A stretch of DNA of 64,000 bases from a virus. Shown here piece after piece: positions 62,348 to 64,000 of the stretch (its first letter is position 1; each line of letters begins with the position of its first letter). Both the position numbers and the translations under genes were made by a program. Under the pieces are notes generated by a model, which was not told where the DNA came from, did no database searches, and was given only the letters and a program-made list of their open reading frames with translations. Location of the stretch: positions 1 through 64,000 of IMG/VR virus record IMGVR_UViG_3300020578_003799, one strand, 5' to 3'.

Positions 62348-62745
62348 GGGGGTAACCTTGGAAATTGACTGTCATAGTTAGTTACTCGGGGCACGTCAAG
62401 GATGAATCTAACCTTGTTAAAATGGTTCAAAATCGATAAACGGCAACGTTATCAACAAACTTTCTGCAGTAGGACTTGTTCGTACTGAGGAAGTGGCGGT
62501 AGCTTAATCAGATTAAGCGAAACCTTCGGGTCGGTGGACATATAACCCAGGAACAGAAGTCTTTACAAAGGTGTGGTTTCTACCCGAAAAGGAACAAGTG
62601 GAGGATTAGTTCTCAGTAAACCGAACCACTTTAAAAATAAGGGAATTGTGAAATTTCGGAACATTAGCTCAAATGTTGACCTAAGCGTGTAGTCCTTAGT
62701 AGGTAATGTGAGCAGGACGCGGTTCGACTCCGCATACCTCCACCA
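62348..62745 (+). ncRNA. ssrA: tmRNA (transfer-messenger RNA)
   Basis: 398 nt. The 5' GGGGGTA pairs with 3' TACCTCC, followed by ACCA; the third pair is G-U, the alanyl-tRNA synthetase identity element. The T-arm reads GCGG-TTCGACT-CCGC with an outer C-A mismatch. 'CTAAGCGTGTAGT' (62681-62693) matches the conserved 3' half of the tRNA-like domain. The tag frame ends at TAA 62505-62507, half-enclosed by the hairpin GCTTAA/TTAAGC, and its last residues are EEVAVA. The frame is open back to GGC at 62442 (21 codons) or GCA at 62466 (13 codons). Most bacterial tags end ALAA and are about 10 residues. tmRNA rescues stalled ribosomes and tags the product for Clp proteases. Confidence 0.92.
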
Positions 62746-62750
62746 ATTAA

Positions 62751-62780
62751 AAAACCCCACCTTTTCAGGATGGGGTTTAT
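62751..62780. terminator. Bidirectional terminator after tmRNA
   Basis: AAACCCCA (62752-62759) pairs with TGGGGTTT (62771-62778), with a short inner CC/GG pairing. T-rich sequence follows on both strands, serving the tmRNA and the convergent adhesin gene. Confidence 0.85.
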
Positions 62781-62784
62781 TGTT

Positions 62785-64000
62785 TTATCTAAAAGTTGTT
62801 AAATGTCCAAACATTTTTTTTCTTCCGTCATTTTCGGGTATACCAAATTCTAACTTCCATAAGTAGACACCGTCTTGACAGTAGTTACCATTAAAAGTAC
62901 CGTCCCACCCAACTAAAGGGTTTTCACTAACCCATATTAATTCTCCCCATCTATTATAGATTTCCATTCTAAAATCATATGGGTCAAGTCCTGATGTAAA
63001 TACAGGTTTCCATATATTGTTATGTTCATCTCCATCAGGTGTGAATGAGTTTGGTATATATATCAACTCTTCAGGGCATTCGTCAATAATAACTGTAGTT
63101 TGTTCTGGGTTAGAAATACATCCGTTTGTTGTTGTGGTAACTGAAATTATATAAGTTCCTTCACTACTAAAAGTTTGATTGTATGCTTGGGTATTATAAA
63201 TACTATCAATAAATGACCATTGATTAATTCCTTGAGGATTTGATGTCAATTCAAAATTGATGTTAACCGAATCTCCCATACAAACTTCAAAAAATGGGTT
63301 TGACGGTGTTAAGGTTTCAATTATCGGTTGTGGGTAAACAATAATTGTCTCGGTTGTTGTAAACAAACATCCACTTTGTGTGTAAGTATACGTTATAAGA
63401 TTATTACCAACCGCATTTATGGGAAAAAAATCATTATTTATAACACCATTTCCTGTATAATAACCACCAATAGGTGATGATTCTAAAGTAACAAATTCGT
63501 CATAAGAACAGAATGGACCGACAGGATTTATAAAAGGTGTAAGATTAAAAATAGTTATATCGATTAGTTCTGTTTGAGACTGACATCCGTTTCCGTCAAT
63601 ACCGTATACAGTTATCATGTTATTGTAAAAACCTGATTGGGTACCATTAACGTCAACAGTAATCTGATTTGTTCCTTGTCCGTTATTAATAATTCCGTTG
63701 GTTGTTGACCAAACATAATTTAAACCCGTAATTAAATTTGTTGTGTTATAAAAATCACTAATAGAATTAATACATATAGTATCCTCACCAACAATAGGGT
63801 TTATAATTAGTGGTGGAGGGTCCATTAATGTAACGTTACTTGTTATTGTACACCCTAAAGCATCTGTTAAAGTAAAAACATAATTCCCTGAACATAGGTT
63901 GTTTGGATTGAATCCAGATTGGGGTCCATTCCATGAAATTGTTTGAGCTCCATTACCTCCATTCGGAGTTATTATAAGACTACCATCACAATACCCGTTA
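62785..64000 (-). CDS. SprB-repeat adhesin with type B T9SS C-terminal domain (5' end outside window)
   Basis: The frame stays open from the stop at 62785 to the right edge, at least 405 residues; the ATG at 63825 is internal. The upstream part reads 'CSGNYVFTLTDALGCTIT', a SprB-repeat signature, followed by Ig/PKD-like modules each with two cysteines. The last 95 residues ('IPNSFTPDGDEHNNIWKP', 'MEIYNRWGELIW', 'GWDGTFNGNYCQDGVYLWKL') are the gliding-motility-associated C-terminal (CHU_C, type B) domain that directs export through the host type IX system. If phage-borne, it could be secreted by the host or serve as an adhesin mimic. If host-borne, it marks a phage-host junction at the tmRNA. 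Confidence 0.85.
   Translation of the reverse strand, partial: NGYCDGSLIITPNGGNGAQTISWNGPQSGFNPNNLCSGNYVFTLTDALGCTITSNVTLMDPPPLIINPIVGEDTICINSISDFYNTTNLITGLNYVWSTTNGIINNGQGTNQITVDVNGTQSGFYNNMITVYGIDGNGCQSQTELIDITIFNLTPFINPVGPFCSYDEFVTLESSPIGGYYTGNGVINNDFFPINAVGNNLITYTYTQSGCLFTTTETIIVYPQPIIETLTPSNPFFEVCMGDSVNINFELTSNPQGINQWSFIDSIYNTQAYNQTFSSEGTYIISVTTTTNGCISNPEQTTVIIDECPEELIYIPNSFTPDGDEHNNIWKPVFTSGLDPYDFRMEIYNRWGELIWVSENPLVGWDGTFNGNYCQDGVYLWKLEFGIPENDGRKKMFGHLTTFR

Noticed and set aside
62268-62375. N-terminal extension of the 461-residue gene
   Set aside because: The extension would cover the tmRNA 5' end and its promoter. The ATG at 62267 has the ATATTTAT motif just upstream.
62563-62760. 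Minus-strand 65-codon frame
   Set aside because: It lies within the 3' half of the tmRNA and has no protein-like conservation or start context.
1-64000. Diversity-generating retroelement for the surface proteins
   Set aside because: No reverse transcriptase and no adenine-biased variable/template repeat pair could be seen in the window.
1-64000. Ordinary tRNA genes
   Set aside because: No cloverleaf with TTCGA-type T-arm was seen other than the tmRNA; a covariance scan would be needed to exclude degenerate ones.

Overview
The window looks like part of a large, AT-rich, T4-related tailed phage (myovirus type) that infects a member of the Bacteroidota. The T4 kinship rests on a head module in nearly T4 order: terminase large subunit (49028-50803), portal (47019-48827), prohead protease (44788-45513), acidic scaffold (42662-44395) and gp23-like major capsid protein (40738-42618). 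A gp55-like late sigma factor (28692-29441) and PhoH, dUTPase and exonuclease genes fit the same picture. The host assignment rests on a bS21 ribosomal protein of Bacteroidota type, SprB-repeat and type B T9SS C-terminal domains in the last gene, two promoters matching the Bacteroidota consensus TTTG/TAnnTTTG, and A-rich translation starts without Shine-Dalgarno sequences. It could instead be a prophage whose right end abuts host DNA at the tmRNA gene; the unusual tmRNA tag argues against this but does not settle it.

Layout. 1-17050 (minus strand): four virion-surface-like proteins dominated by Thr-Pro repeats (one of 1618 residues, one ending in a papain-type protease) and a five-gene glycosyltransferase/methyltransferase island. 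17102-29441 (plus): small virion-like proteins, then dUTPase, DEDD exonuclease, PhoH and the late sigma factor interleaved with five more sugar- or methyl-transferase genes. 29470-36228 (plus): probable tail/baseplate proteins, then small proteins with capsid-targeting-like N-termini. 36294-40559: HNH nuclease, small genes, three peptidoglycan-binding proteins and a fragment of a host-like secreted protein. 40738-54962 (minus): the head module, with a convergent bS21 gene. 55030-62267: a four-domain nucleotidyltransferase/endolysin fusion, small genes, an N-domain-less ClpC-like unfoldase, an M20-type peptidase and an unknown protein. 62348-62745: a tmRNA gene. 62785-64000: the C-terminal part of a SprB-like adhesin.

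The genes suggest four linked programmes. First, virion decoration: Thr-rich mucin-like proteins made beside their presumed glycosylation enzymes. Second, head maturation: the major capsid protein and at least eight other proteins carry (I/L)xE sites of T4 gp21 type near the N-terminus, which suggests a cohort of packaged internal proteins. Third, translation takeover and quality control: phage bS21, tmRNA and a ClpP-loop-bearing unfoldase. Fourth, late transcription: a gp55-like sigma and a repeated ATATTTAT motif in front of most structural transcription units, often just after an intrinsic terminator. There is no gene-free stretch longer than 300 bases once the tmRNA is counted.
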